In this document: one piece after another, positions 27,215-35,220 of the stretch
Numbering within the stretch: the first letter of the stretch is position 1
How the letters are laid out: each line of letters begins with the position of its first letter
Assembly (NCBI RefSeq): GCF_000337495.1
Contig: NZ_AOIS01000063.1
Span: forward strand, 34,341-98,340
DNA length: 64,000 nucleotides
DNA from: Haloterrigena salina JCM 13891
Lineage (GTDB): Archaea; Halobacteriota; Halobacteria; Halobacteriales; Natrialbaceae
Direction of reading: 5' to 3'
Position numbers and translations under genes: made by a program
Notes under the pieces: model-generated
What the model was told of the DNA's origin: nothing
The model's input: only the letters and a program-made list of their open reading frames with translations
Databases searched by the model: none

Positions 27215-27598
27215 ATGATGTCAGAACGTCGATCGGTTGCCAGCGTCGTATTGATGGCCGTCGGGTTCCTCAGTATGGGTCCGCTCTCGGATATCGTCGG
27301 TTCGGGAACGCTCGGGCTCGGGCTGGCCATCGGCGGTGGAGTGGCGTTTCTCGTCGGCGGCCTGTGGTGGCTGCAGCACCTCGACGACCGAGACGTGACC
27401 GACGAGCGATTCCTCCAGATCGGATTCCGTGCCTCGACGCTCTCGTTCTGGGCGCTCCTCGTGGGTCTGATGACGGTCGGTAACATCGAGAGAAGCGCCG
27501 ACGTCACCTATCCCGTCTTCAGCCACTACACGTGGCTGCTGCTGGCCGGGTTGGTCGTTTTCGGAACTACTTGGTCGTGGTATAGCCGACGGATGTAA
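27215..27598 (+). CDS. DUF2178 family membrane protein
   Basis: A 127-residue protein with four membrane helices (ASVVLMAVGFLSMGPL, LGLGLAIGGGVAFLVGGLWW, STLSFWALLVGLMTVG, YTWLLLAGLVVFGTTWSWY). It fits the DUF2178 family, which is often encoded next to a small XRE regulator in archaea, as here. The first of two adjacent ATGs is used. Only 2 bases separate it from the XRE gene, so they form an operon behind the palindrome at 27196. Biochemical role unknown. Confidence 0.82.
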   Translation: MMSERRSVASVVLMAVGFLSMGPLSDIVGSGTLGLGLAIGGGVAFLVGGLWWLQHLDDRDVTDERFLQIGFRASTLSFWALLVGLMTVGNIERSADVTYPVFSHYTWLLLAGLVVFGTTWSWYSRRM

Positions 27599-27600
27599 CG

Positions 27601-27804
27601 ATGGAGAACGACCTGAAGGTCTGGCGAGCGAAGCGGGACGTGACGCAGGGCGAATTGGCCGACGAGGTCGGCGTCTCGAGACAGACCATCAACGCGATCG
27701 AGCGCGGGCGATACGACCCGAGCCTCGAGCTCGCGTTCGAGCTGGCGGCGTTCTTCGACTGTCGGATCGAGGACCTCTTCGACTACGAGGCCGAGAACGA
27801 GTGA
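27601..27804 (+). CDS. XRE family transcriptional regulator
   Basis: A 67-residue protein that is all helix-turn-helix: LKVWRAKRDVTQGELADEVG, then VSRQTINAIERGRYDPS (recognition helix) and LAFELAAFFDCRIEDLFDYE. Such small Cro/YozG-like repressors commonly autoregulate. It is second in an operon with the DUF2178 membrane protein, and the 18-bp palindrome ahead of the operon is its likely binding site; this is inference. Confidence 0.9.
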   Translation: MENDLKVWRAKRDVTQGELADEVGVSRQTINAIERGRYDPSLELAFELAAFFDCRIEDLFDYEAENE

Positions 27805-27972
27805 GCCGGCAGCCAGACGCGCTGGATCGCCCCGTTCGGTCTCCCGTCGCTCACGAGACGGCGACCTCCGGCGACAGCGCGACGAACGCCACGCGTGCGA
27901 AGACGTGGGCCGGCACGGTCGCCTCGAGTCGCCCCGTCGTCGCCGTTTCCGATCCGGCCTCCGCCTCGTCCG

Positions 27973-28500
27973 TCAGCTATCGCTGTCTGAGTCGGTATCG
28001 CCGTCGTCGCTGTCCGAATCGGTGTCGGTACCGTCGCTGTCCGAATCGGTGTCAGTACCGTCGCTGTCCGAATCGGTGTCAGTACCGTCGCTGTCCGAAT
28101 CCGTGTCGCCGTCGTCACTATCGCTGTCAGTGTCACCGTTTCCGAATCGGGGACTCGAGTTCGTCCTCGAGTCGCCGCCGCTCGAGCGACCAGCGGTCGA
28201 CCGCCGTTTCGTCGAGTCGACGGTTCGCGCGGTGTGATCCGCGGGACGGCCCTGCTGTGGAGAGCCGTCGGCGGCACTGGGAACCCGTTCGTCGGCGAGA
28301 GTATACAGAGCGACGGGCGGAAGCACGTACGAGCCGATAGCCAGCACCGCGAACCACGGATCGAGGAAGATCAGCAGGCCGAATATCGTCAGCGCCGCGG
28401 TCGCGGCCGTGTGGATCGTCGTGTCCGTGTAGCGGCGATAGAATGCCCAGAACTGGCTTATCTGTCCGCTGACGGTCGAGATCACTACCGGCGTTGGCAT
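27973..28500 (-). CDS. two-helix membrane protein with Ser-Asp repeat tail
   Basis: A 175-residue protein. Residues about 30-68 hold two hydrophobic segments (AATAALTIFGLLIFLDPWFA and VLAIGSYVLPPVALYTL). The remainder is hydrophilic and ends in a 55-residue run of Asp, Ser, Thr and Gly in 9-residue units of the form GTDTDSDSD. The tail is encoded by tandem 27-bp repeats (28006-28113). The N-terminal part resembles small haloarchaeal membrane proteins of unknown role; the tail would be a flexible, highly acidic stalk and its copy number probably varies between strains. Confidence 0.72.
   Translation of the reverse strand: MPTPVVISTVSGQISQFWAFYRRYTDTTIHTAATAALTIFGLLIFLDPWFAVLAIGSYVLPPVALYTLADERVPSAADGSPQQGRPADHTARTVDSTKRRSTAGRSSGGDSRTNSSPRFGNGDTDSDSDDGDTDSDSDGTDTDSDSDGTDTDSDSDGTDTDSDSDDGDTDSDSDS
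28006..28113. repeat. 27-bp tandem repeat, 4 units, inside coding sequence
   Basis: Four head-to-tail units of 27 bases (28006, 28033, 28060, 28087); units 2 and 3 are identical, unit 1 differs at one base, unit 4 at a few. They encode the Ser-Asp repeats of the overlapping minus-strand gene and keep its reading frame. Confidence 0.9.
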
Positions 28501-28562
28501 TGCGTGACCGTACGCGCTCCAGCGAGAAACCCCTTTGTCGTGTGGCGCCCTACGACTGGGTA

Positions 28563-29309
28563 ATGAGAGAGTTCGTCTTCGCCCTCGAGTACGAACCGGG
28601 CACGAACCCCGTCGCGGACGTCCTCGCCGACTACCCGGACGCGTCGATCCGCTCGCTATCGTGTCACGTCACTCGGGACAGCCTCTGGCGGGTCGACCAC
28701 GCCGAGGGGTCGGCCGAGGCGCTCGAGGCCCTCGAGGACGCCTACAAGAACGCGGCCTTCTTCGCCGACTGTCTGGTGAAGGACGACTGCGGGGCCGACT
28801 GCGAGGTCCAGGTGCTGGATCGATCGAACGACACGCTCGTGGTCTACACCTACTGGGACCGCACGGACGTCTGTACGTCCGTTCCGCACGTCGCCCTCGA
28901 GTATCTCGGCGAGGGGCTGCTGTTCGAAACCTACCGCGAGGAGCGGCGCTACCGCTGGCGGATCGTGCTGGGCAGCGACGCGCCGATTCACGAGTTCTTC
29001 GACGCGCTGGGCGACGAGGTCGGCGAGTGTACCGGCATCGAGATGCTGCGGCTGACGGAACTCGATCCCGATCGCAACCACATCGAACCCGAGCAGGCGC
29101 TCCCGGACGAGCAGCGCGAGGCGCTGCGGGCGGCCGTCGAACGCGGCTACTACGAGACGCCTCGACGGATCGAACTCGGAGAGCTGGCGGAACAGCTGGA
29201 GATTCCACGCTCGACGCTCTCCTACCGACTGCGGCGGGCCGAATCGAGTCTCGCAACGAGTTTCGTGGAAGCGGACGATTCGCTCGAGACGTTAGCTGCT
29301 GGGTTGTGA
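28563..29309 (+). CDS. HTH-10 family regulator, probable metal sensor
   Basis: A 248-residue regulator with the haloarchaeal HTH-10 (Bat-type) DNA-binding domain at the C-terminus (ERGYYETPRRIELGELAEQL and PRSTLSYRLRRAESSL). The N-terminal ~180 residues form a sensor with several Cys: CHVTRDS, FADCLVKDDCGADCEVQVLD (three Cys within 11 residues), RTDVCTSV and GECTG. Cys clusters fit binding of soft metals. It lies 420 bases before a heavy-metal ATPase on the same strand, so it may control it. The ATG at 28563 is chosen; the upstream frame is not protein-like. Confidence 0.85.
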   Translation: MREFVFALEYEPGTNPVADVLADYPDASIRSLSCHVTRDSLWRVDHAEGSAEALEALEDAYKNAAFFADCLVKDDCGADCEVQVLDRSNDTLVVYTYWDRTDVCTSVPHVALEYLGEGLLFETYREERRYRWRIVLGSDAPIHEFFDALGDEVGECTGIEMLRLTELDPDRNHIEPEQALPDEQREALRAAVERGYYETPRRIELGELAEQLEIPRSTLSYRLRRAESSLATSFVEADDSLETLAAGL

Positions 29310-29439
29310 CAGACCAGTTCGATTGGACCCTCTAGACTCCAAATTCGGTATATGAGTAGGTAGTTATCCAGTCTGGAACGCACATCGTTTTGAATCTTGA
29401 AAAGAACTATTATATCTCAGGAATTATATAACTAAATAG

Positions 29440-29589
29440 ATGTCTGTATCGCTTCAGGTAATCGCAAGTCCAGCGTTCATACTCATAGCTGTCGTTATTC
29501 TGTTACTTATCAGTGTATTCTTCTATGTCGTCTATCGCGTACTACAGTACGTCAATTCGGCTGATACCACGCCTACCCGTACTGAGTGA
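29440..29589 (+). CDS. 49-residue single-span membrane protein
   Basis: ATG at 29440 to TGA at 29587-29589. The protein starts MSVSLQVIASPAFILIAVVI, continues through a strongly hydrophobic helix (LLLISVFFYVVYRVLQYV) and ends with a polar tail (NSADTTPTRTE). The upstream 60 bases are AT-rich with TATTATAT and AATTATATAA boxes. Codons are unusually AT-rich (ATA, TTA, CTA, GTA) compared with all neighbours, so it may be recently acquired. It sits between the HTH-10 regulator and the metal ATPase. Too short for standard gene calling; reality is likely but unproven. Confidence 0.5.
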   Translation: MSVSLQVIASPAFILIAVVILLLISVFFYVVYRVLQYVNSADTTPTRTE

Positions 29590-29678
29590 GGCGAGTTGTC
29601 GGTTGGTGCGTGGTCGGGCTGACACCATCGGTCGAAGTCGATTCTCGGGAGCCGATCCAGCGACCAGATCGACACACC

Positions 29679-29696
29679 ATTTGGCGCACGCCAAAT
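29679..29696. promoter_or_regulatory. 18-bp palindromic operator before the metal ATPase
   Basis: Perfect 8-bp arms ATTTGGCG and CGCCAAAT around a CA centre, 35 bases before the ATG of the P1B ATPase. A TATA-like GTATAG follows a few bases later, about 28 bases before the ATG, so a bound protein would block or recruit the initiation complex. The HTH-10 regulator upstream is the natural candidate; a distant ArsR-type protein is possible. Confidence 0.6.
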
Positions 29697-29731
29697 AACC
29701 CGTATAGTAGCGGGGCGACTACTGTGAGATA

Positions 29732-32338
29732 ATGAGCGACACCTCCCCATCTGCTCCCGACGCGCCGCCGGACGCGAGCACGAGTCGGAGCCTCGAGCTC
29801 CGCGTCCCCGACATGGACTGTCCCTCCTGTGCGGGCAAGGTGACAAACAGCGTCGAGCGACTCGAGGGGATCGACGCGATCGACGCGCGGGTGACCAGCG
29901 GTCGCCTCGTCGTCGAGTTCGACCCGACGCGGACCGACGAGGACGAGATCCGCGAGCGGGTCCGCGCGGCCGGCTACGAGATCGTCGGCGCGGCGTCGGA
30001 GCTGACGTTCTCGGTCCCCGACATGGACTGTGCCTCCTGCGCGTCGAAGGTCGAGAACGCGCTCGAGGGGACCGCGGGCGTCCGCGAGATCGAGACCCGG
30101 CCCGCGTCGGGTCGCGTGACCGTCGCGGTCGCGGACGGAACCGGCTCGGAGACGGTCGTCGAGGCCATCGGGTCGGCCGGCTACGACGCGACGCCGATGG
30201 GCGACGACACCGACGGCGAACCGATGGGCGACCACGAGCCGATCTGGAAGAGTCGCCGGGCCGTCACCACGGGCGTCGGCGCCGCCCTTCTGGGTCTGGG
30301 AATGCTCCTCGAGTTCGTCCTGCCGAGCGCGAACCCGGCGCTGTTCTCGATCGCCGCCGGCGACCTCGTCGATCGGACCTACTACCTCTCGACAGGGCTC
30401 TTCCTCGTCACCGCTGCGATCGCCGGCGCGCCGATCCTCCGGAACGGCTACTACTCCGCGCGCAACCGGAGCCTGGACATCGACTTCCTGATGGGGGTCG
30501 GGATCCTGGCCAGTGTCGCAGCCCACCATCCCTTCGAGGGGGCGATGCTCGCCGTCCTCTTCAGCGTCGCCGAACTGCTCGAGCAGTTCTCGATGGACCG
30601 GGCCCGCGACTCGCTGCGAGAGCTGATGGATCTCTCGCCCGACACGGCGACGGTCAAGCGCGAAGACGGCAGCGAGGAGACGGTCCCCGCCGAGGAACTC
30701 GCGGTCGGCGACACGGTCGTCGTTCGACCGGGGGAGAAGATCCCCGCCGACGGCGTCGTCCTCGAGGGCGAGAGCGCGGTCGACCAGTCGCCGATCACCG
30801 GCGAGAGCGTCCCCGAGGACAAGACGGCGGGCGACGAGGTGTACGCCGGGACCATCCCCGAGTCGGGCTATCTCGAAGTCGAGGTGACCAGCGAGGCCGA
30901 CGACTCGACGATCGCTCGGATCGTCCGCATGGTCGAGGACGCGGAACGGGAGAAGACCCAGCGCGAGCGGTTCGTCGACCGCTTCGCGAGCGTCTACACC
31001 CCGATCGTCGTGATCCTCGCGATCGCGATCGCCGTCGCGCCGCCGCTGCTCACTGGCGCCTCGTGGAACGTGTGGTTCCTCCGCGGGCTGACGCTGCTGG
31101 TGATCGCCTGCCCCTGCGCGTTCGTCATCTCGACGCCGGTCAGCGTGGTCTCGGGGATCACGAGCGCCGCCCGCAACGGCGTCCTCATCAAGGGCGGGCG
31201 CTACCTCGAGGCCGTCGGCGAGAGCGACGTGCTCGCGGTCGACAAGACCGGCACCCTGACGGAGGGCGACCTCTCGGTGACCGACGTAATCCCCCTCGAG
31301 GGGGCCGACGAGGACGACGTCCTCCGGCGGGCCGGCGCCCTCGAGCACCGCAGCGAACACCCGATCGGACGGGCCATCGTCGACTACGCCGAGGAGCGGG
31401 GCGTCGCGACCGACGACGACGGGCCCGACGTCTCCGCGTTCGAGGCGCTAACCGGAAAGGGCGTCTGTGCCGAGATCGACGGCGCGACCCACTACGTCGG
31501 CAAGCCGGACCTGTTCGACGGCCTCGCGGACCTAGCGCACACGCACGCGACGACCGACGGCGGTGTTTCGCTGGCCGAGATGGGGTACAATTCGAGCCCG
31601 CAGTGCGGGCGCGAGGGTTGTCTGGACGTCCTCGCGGACGTCGTCCCCGACCTCGAGGCCGAGGGGAAGACCGTCGTGATCGTCGGAACCGAGGACCGGC
31701 CGCTGGGCGTCATCGGCGTCGCCGACCGGGTTCGCCCGGAGGCGAAGTGGGCCGTCTCGAAATTGCAGGACCAGGGCGTCCGCGTCGTGATGCTCACCGG
31801 CGACAACGAGGGGACCGCCCGCGCCATCGCCGAGGAAGTCGGCATCGACGAGTACCACGCCGAACTGCTGCCCGACGAGAAACTCGAGTGGATTCGTCGG
31901 TTAGAGGGCGAGACGGAGGGTGACGCCAAAGAAACCGACGATGACGCCGAGGCCACCGTCGCCATGGTCGGCGACGGTATCAACGACGCCCCCGCGCTCG
32001 CGACCGCCGGCATCGGCATCGCGATGGGCGCCGCGGGGACCGACACCGCCCTCGAGACGGCCGACGTGGCGCTGATGAGCGACGATCTCACCCGGCTGCC
32101 GTACCTCTACGAGCTCTCTCACACCGCCACCGGCGTCATCCGTCAGAACATCTGGGCGAGCCTCGCGGTGAAGGCCGCTCTCGCGGCCGGGACGCCGTTC
32201 GGGTTCGTCACGGTGATCCACGCGGTCGTCATCGGCGACATGGGGATGAGCCTCGGCGTGACCGGCAACGCGATGCGGCTGGCGAACGTCGAACCCGAGA
32301 CGCCCGAGGGACTCGAGCGCCCACGCGGCGATCAGTGA
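29732..32338 (+). CDS. heavy-metal P1B-type ATPase (Zn/Cd/Pb type)
   Basis: An 868-residue metal-exporting ATPase. Two N-terminal HMA domains have MDC-x2-C sites (Cys30/Cys33 and Cys100/Cys103). The transport motif is C460-P-C462; the phosphorylated Asp504 lies in DKTGTLTEGD; the hinge is VAMVGDGINDAPAL. STPVSVVSG after CPC and the GDMGMSLGVTGNAMRLANVE near the last helix resemble ZntA-type enzymes (Zn, Cd, Pb) more than copper CopA; haloarchaeal annotation often says copper. An insert of about 40 residues (about 597-635) in the nucleotide-binding part contains HTH and Cys625-x4-Cys630, unusual for the family. A palindromic operator precedes it. Confidence 0.92.
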   Translation: MSDTSPSAPDAPPDASTSRSLELRVPDMDCPSCAGKVTNSVERLEGIDAIDARVTSGRLVVEFDPTRTDEDEIRERVRAAGYEIVGAASELTFSVPDMDCASCASKVENALEGTAGVREIETRPASGRVTVAVADGTGSETVVEAIGSAGYDATPMGDDTDGEPMGDHEPIWKSRRAVTTGVGAALLGLGMLLEFVLPSANPALFSIAAGDLVDRTYYLSTGLFLVTAAIAGAPILRNGYYSARNRSLDIDFLMGVGILASVAAHHPFEGAMLAVLFSVAELLEQFSMDRARDSLRELMDLSPDTATVKREDGSEETVPAEELAVGDTVVVRPGEKIPADGVVLEGESAVDQSPITGESVPEDKTAGDEVYAGTIPESGYLEVEVTSEADDSTIARIVRMVEDAEREKTQRERFVDRFASVYTPIVVILAIAIAVAPPLLTGASWNVWFLRGLTLLVIACPCAFVISTPVSVVSGITSAARNGVLIKGGRYLEAVGESDVLAVDKTGTLTEGDLSVTDVIPLEGADEDDVLRRAGALEHRSEHPIGRAIVDYAEERGVATDDDGPDVSAFEALTGKGVCAEIDGATHYVGKPDLFDGLADLAHTHATTDGGVSLAEMGYNSSPQCGREGCLDVLADVVPDLEAEGKTVVIVGTEDRPLGVIGVADRVRPEAKWAVSKLQDQGVRVVMLTGDNEGTARAIAEEVGIDEYHAELLPDEKLEWIRRLEGETEGDAKETDDDAEATVAMVGDGINDAPALATAGIGIAMGAAGTDTALETADVALMSDDLTRLPYLYELSHTATGVIRQNIWASLAVKAALAAGTPFGFVTVIHAVVIGDMGMSLGVTGNAMRLANVEPETPEGLERPRGDQ

Positions 32339-32352
32339 GGCGAGCGAGCCAC

Positions 32353-32511
32353 TCAGACGGCTTCACCGAGTTCGTCCGCTTCCCACTCGGCGACGAGTTG
32401 CTTGGCCAACTCCCGCGGTTTGTGTTGGTACACGAGGTGGTGTTCGAGGTCCTCGTCGAGGACCATCTCTTCGTTGCACACGTAACAGAAGACAGCGGAC
32501 GTCGTCGACAT
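32353..32511 (-). CDS. small C2H2-type zinc finger protein
   Basis: A 52-residue protein with one zinc-finger-like motif, FCYVCNEEM then EHHLVYQH (C-x2-C and H-x-x-x-x-H spacing). Haloarchaea carry many such one-finger proteins; most are unstudied and some affect transcription. The ATG at 32511 (MSTTSAVFCYVC) is chosen over an upstream in-frame start that adds unrelated residues. It converges with the metal ATPase, 14 bases between stops. Confidence 0.7.
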   Translation of the reverse strand: MSTTSAVFCYVCNEEMVLDEDLEHHLVYQHKPRELAKQLVAEWEADELGEAV

Positions 32512-32596
32512 ACTCGTAGTAGACGGTCCGAAACGAAAACTGGCTCGCCGAATCACGTCGGTATCCGGAGCGGGAGAACGCGCCGCTTCACCGCTG

Positions 32597-33121
32597 CTAT
32601 CCGTCGGAGCGTCGCCTGATCGGACCGAGTCCCGGTCGTCCGTCGACCCACCATAGCGCGGCGCCGGCGACCAGAATTACGGCCTCGAGCCAGAGCGTCG
32701 TCACCTCGACTCCGCCGACGGTCGCCAGCGGCTTCGTTCCGCTGTACGGCGGCATGGGCGTGATCGGCCACAGGAGAAACCCGAGTTCGTCGTAGTCGCC
32801 GGCGATCACGTGCCACGGGACGTCGGTCGCCAAGTGGGAGACGACGCCGATCGCGAAGGCGGTCCCGAGCGGCGGTCGACCGCTCGAGCGCGCCAGCAAC
32901 CAGCCCACGAGGACCAGCGGGACGGCGAACAGCAGCGAGTGGCCGATCGTTCGGCCGACCGTGTGCCCGAGCAGCCACGGCGGTTTGTCGAGCAGATCCG
33001 GCAGGGCCGCGCCGACGGCTGCAACGACCGTCGCCCGCTCTCCCGGGGGCGTCCCCTCGCTCCAGCGGACGTAGCCGGCGTAACAGAGGTAGCCGACGGC
33101 GAGATGGACGATCGGCTGCAT
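32597..33121 (-). CDS. membrane-bound metal-dependent hydrolase (YdjM/DUF457-like)
   Basis: A 174-residue membrane protein. Motifs typical of the family are HLAVGYLCYAG, ALPDLLDKPPWLLG, IGHSLLFAVPLVLVG and VSHLATDVPWHV, giving His and Asp residues facing the membrane. Four or so helices. The E. coli relative YdjM is an SOS-induced inner-membrane protein, and others are said to be metal-dependent hydrolases; the substrate is unknown. It is divergent from the flavoprotein gene. Confidence 0.82.
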   Translation of the reverse strand: MQPIVHLAVGYLCYAGYVRWSEGTPPGERATVVAAVGAALPDLLDKPPWLLGHTVGRTIGHSLLFAVPLVLVGWLLARSSGRPPLGTAFAIGVVSHLATDVPWHVIAGDYDELGFLLWPITPMPPYSGTKPLATVGGVEVTTLWLEAVILVAGAALWWVDGRPGLGPIRRRSDG

Positions 33122-33264
33122 CCTCTTCGATGGATCCGACGGCCTCGAGTCGGGTAAAGGATAGGCCGACGACTAACGCCGAAACGTACGCTACAGCCGT
33201 TTCCTCTGCCGAATTGTATCGTTTGGGGCGACCCCTAAATACGCGCGGCCCATACATTAGTCGT

Positions 33265-35145
33265 ATGACAGAAACATCCGCTGACGACCGTCGACCGGCG
33301 GAGAACGCGCGTCGGGAATCGGCCGCGGCAGCCGACATCGGCGGCGTAGCGAACCGAATCGGGCGAACGAACCGATCGGCGTCATCGGACGGCCTCGAGT
33401 ACGACGTCGTCACGACGCCGGTCCTCGTCGTCGGCGCGGGGGCGGCGGGTGCCCGTGTTGCGATCGGCCTCGCCGAATCCGGCCTCGAGCCGCTGGTGAT
33501 CGGGAAGCGAGACCACGGCGACGCGCACACTACCTGGGCGGCCGGCGGGATCAACGCCGCGCTCGGCTCGCTGGACGACGAAGACGACTGGACGATCCAC
33601 GCCGCGGACACGCTGAACGAGGGGCACCACCTGAACGATTCCGAGGCGGTCGAACTGACCGCGCGCGAGATGCCGGAGCGAATTCGCGAACTCGAGGAGT
33701 GGGGGATGTCGTTCGACCGGACCGACGACGGGGCGATCAACCAGCGGTACTTCGGCGCCCAGTCGTACCGCCGGACCTGCTTCGTCGGCGACCGGACCGG
33801 CGAGGCGATGCTCGAAACGCTGATCGGACGGGCTCGCGACCTCGAGATCCCCTACCGCGAGAACGTGATGGTCACGCGGCTGCTCTCGGACGGGCGCCGC
33901 GTCTTCGGTGCGGCCGGTTTCGACATGGAGACCGGTCGCGGGCTGTTGTTCCGGTCGAACCACGTCGTCCTCGCCGCGGGCGGCTTCGCCGCACTCTACG
34001 ACCGCCACTCCTCGCGGGACGACGAGAACAACGGGGACGCCCAGGCGCTGGCTCTCGAGGCGGGCGCTCGACTGATGGACCTCGAGTTCGTCCAGTTCCA
34101 CCCGACGGGGATGGTCGGCGAACGCTACGGGGAGGAGTGGGACGGCCGACTCGTCACCGAAGCCGTGCGCGGCGAGGGCGGACGGCTCTACAACGCCGAG
34201 AACGAACGGTTCATGGAACGGTACTCGCCGGATCAGATGGAACTCGACGCGCGCGACGTCGTCGCGCGGGCGATCGGTCGAGAGATCGAAGCGGGCCGAG
34301 GAACCAAGAACGGCGGCGTCTATCTCGACATCTCGCACCGGGACGCCGACTACGTCCGGGAACGGCTGCCGCGGATGGTCGAGCGCTTCGCGTCGCTCGG
34401 CGTCGACATCACCGCGGAACCGATCGAGGTCGCGCCGACCGCCCACTACACGATGGGCGGCGTCGACATCGACTTCCGCACCGGCGAGACCGGCGTCGAC
34501 GGCTTGTACGCCGTCGGCGAGGCCGTCGCCGGCGTCCACGGCGCGAACCGTCTCGGCGGCAACTCGCTCGCCGAGACCGTCGCGATCGGCAAGCTCGTCG
34601 GCGAGCACGTCGCAACCGCGGTCGACGGATCGGACGCCGAGCCAGCGGTGACCGACGAACAGCGAGCCCTGGCCGAACGGGAGTTTCGGGCCCTCGAGTC
34701 GCTCGCGGCCGCCGACGGCGAGGTTACGCCGACGATCCTGCTGGAAGAGCTCCGCGAGTTGCTGTGGGATCATGCGGGCATCCTCCGCGACGAGGCCGGG
34801 CTTCGGACCGGCCTCGAGGAACTCGAGGCGCTCCGCGATCGAACGGGGGACTTGCGCGTCGAGGGCGGACTCACCTCGCGATCGTTCGAGTTCGCCGTCG
34901 ACCTCTCGGTTAGCCTCACCGTTGCCGAAGCGATGCTCCGAACGGCCCTGGCTCGGACCGAATCCAGGGGCGCACATCACCGAACGGACTATCCGGAGAC
35001 CGACCCGGACTGGCGCGTGAACCTGCTCGTCTCGGCCGACGAGGGTGGCCTCGCGATCGACCGTCGCGGCGTCGCCGAACCGAGCGACCCGGTCCGCGAG
35101 GCGCTCGCGGAAGGGTACGAACTCGACTACCACCACCTCGAGTGA
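33265..35145 (+). CDS. FAD-dependent oxidoreductase, SdhA/NadB-like
   Basis: A 626-residue flavoprotein of the succinate dehydrogenase/fumarate reductase/L-aspartate oxidase family. FAD-binding: VLVVGAGAAGARVAIGLAES; TTWAAGGINAALGSL; the substrate motifs VQFHPTGMV, EAVRGEGGRLYN and HGANRLGGNSLAE. It carries a 55-residue polar N-terminal extension. The region HTTWAAGGINAAL is intermediate between SdhA and NadB, so the exact reaction (L-aspartate oxidase, fumarate reductase or thiol:fumarate reductase) is open. No iron-sulfur or membrane partner adjoins, unlike the sdh operon at 45470. A TATA-like box about 27 bases upstream suggests a leaderless mRNA. Confidence 0.85.
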   Translation: MTETSADDRRPAENARRESAAAADIGGVANRIGRTNRSASSDGLEYDVVTTPVLVVGAGAAGARVAIGLAESGLEPLVIGKRDHGDAHTTWAAGGINAALGSLDDEDDWTIHAADTLNEGHHLNDSEAVELTAREMPERIRELEEWGMSFDRTDDGAINQRYFGAQSYRRTCFVGDRTGEAMLETLIGRARDLEIPYRENVMVTRLLSDGRRVFGAAGFDMETGRGLLFRSNHVVLAAGGFAALYDRHSSRDDENNGDAQALALEAGARLMDLEFVQFHPTGMVGERYGEEWDGRLVTEAVRGEGGRLYNAENERFMERYSPDQMELDARDVVARAIGREIEAGRGTKNGGVYLDISHRDADYVRERLPRMVERFASLGVDITAEPIEVAPTAHYTMGGVDIDFRTGETGVDGLYAVGEAVAGVHGANRLGGNSLAETVAIGKLVGEHVATAVDGSDAEPAVTDEQRALAEREFRALESLAAADGEVTPTILLEELRELLWDHAGILRDEAGLRTGLEELEALRDRTGDLRVEGGLTSRSFEFAVDLSVSLTVAEAMLRTALARTESRGAHHRTDYPETDPDWRVNLLVSADEGGLAIDRRGVAEPSDPVREALAEGYELDYHHLE

Positions 35146-35220
35146 CGGACCGCGACCGAACCGCGAACCCGACGACCGAGAGGCCTTTCAGCCCTCGAGC
35201 CCTCCCCTTCCTCTACGTAG

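Noticed and set aside
28006..28113. 27-base repeats as a CRISPR-like array
   Set aside because: Units are head-to-tail with no spacers and encode a Ser-Asp repeat in frame; no cas genes are near.
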